A DNA stretch of 64,000 nucleotides from Sulfurimonas sp. (lineage in GTDB: Bacteria > Campylobacterota > Campylobacteria > Campylobacterales > Sulfurimonadaceae): NCBI RefSeq assembly GCF_029027585.1, contig NZ_CP093397.1, positions 2,221,405-2,285,404 on the forward strand, given 5' to 3'. This document shows positions 63,922-64,000 of this stretch, piece after piece (position 1 is the stretch's first letter; the number at the start of each line of letters is the position of its first letter). The translations under genes were made by a program, and so were the position numbers. Under the pieces are notes generated by a model. It was given only the letters and a program-made list of their open reading frames with translations, searched no databases and was not told where the DNA came from.

Positions 63922-64000
63922 TTAACTTCCTTTTTTATTTGAATTATTAGAATCTTGTTTACTCTTAGTGGCTTTATTGACTGTAACAGTTTTAGTCACT
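63922..64000 (-). CDS. Small Lys/Asn-rich array protein 4, partial
   Basis: A frame open from the right edge to the stop at 63922-63924: the C-terminal part TKTVTVNKATKSKQDSNNSN then KKGS. It ends like the others in a basic Gly/Ser tail. The start is outside the window. Confidence 0.5.
   Translation of the reverse strand, partial: VTKTVTVNKATKSKQDSNNSNKKGS

Larger units (their letters stand above)
55135..64000. mobile_element. Integrated mobile element (right end beyond the window)
   Basis: A run of plasmid/phage-like genes begins after the thiamine-binding gene: tyrosine integrase, membrane protein, XRE regulator, outer-membrane protein, lipoprotein, small HTH-like gene, second tyrosine recombinase, serine resolvase, HUH Rep, small-protein array. 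The layout resembles an integrated plasmid or satellite. No tRNA and no attachment-site repeat could be seen at the left edge, so the limits are approximate. Confidence 0.6.

Overview
The window reads as a low-GC chromosomal segment of a free-living, respiratory Campylobacterota bacterium (Sulfurimonas/Arcobacter-like). The grounds are codon and base use, short intergenic gaps, and the gene set: a Mqo-type malate:quinone oxidoreductase, NosL- and NosH-like proteins, a FliK/FhlB pair, and class III ribonucleotide reductase. Genus assignment is inference. No rRNA, tRNA or CRISPR array was found.

Layout. 1-11.95 kb (minus strand) is one tight nine-gene operon: TonB-dependent receptor, ExbB, ExbD, a Cys-containing TauE/DsbD-like membrane protein, a polyferredoxin/NosL/His-rich fusion, a NosH-like membrane ferredoxin, a single 2-hydroxyacyl-CoA-dehydratase-like (double-cubane type) protein, its ATP-dependent activase, and an RND permease that runs off the left edge. 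12-22.2 kb is mostly housekeeping: pilT, gatC, a YfgM/BamB-like pair, a Xer-type recombinase, a NosL-like/TauE pair, HDOD and polA. 17.9-31.4 kb is also studded with conflict modules: HepT/MntA, BrnT/BrnA, a TIR-like protein with an SSB-like C-terminal tail, Phd/ParE, a single-chain R-M-S restriction enzyme, and MazE/MazF. The last two lie between two copies of the 3' end of a response-regulator gene. 31.8-47.3 kb returns to core genes (adk, nitrite/sulfite reductase, mqo, glycosyltransferase, nrdD/nrdG, thiE-like, DTW, cytochrome c, PLP-binding protein, and a Cpx-like two-component system with a Spy-like protein).

47.4-52.9 kb is a four-gene cluster: a double-GHKL histidine-kinase-like ATPase, a receiver-domain protein, an HNH nuclease and an Eco57I-like adenine methyltransferase. 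It looks like a restriction system wired to a phosphorelay. rseP, pgsA and a thiamine-binding protein follow. From about 55.1 kb to the right edge is an integrated element: a tyrosine integrase with unusual active-site residues, an XRE regulator with palindromic operators, an outer-membrane protein and a lipoprotein, a 600-bp non-coding block full of hairpins, a second tyrosine recombinase, a serine resolvase, an HUH-type Rep, and a tandem array of tiny Ser/Lys-rich paralogues.

At least eight genes are broken by a single-base change, nearly all in a homopolymer run (polyferredoxin, Xer-like, HD, FliK-like, MazF, nitrite/sulfite reductase, NrdD, lysine-rich protein). In every case one inserted or removed base restores a family-typical protein. 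This points to sequencing or assembly error rather than mass gene decay, and these loci are annotated at their reconstructed extents.
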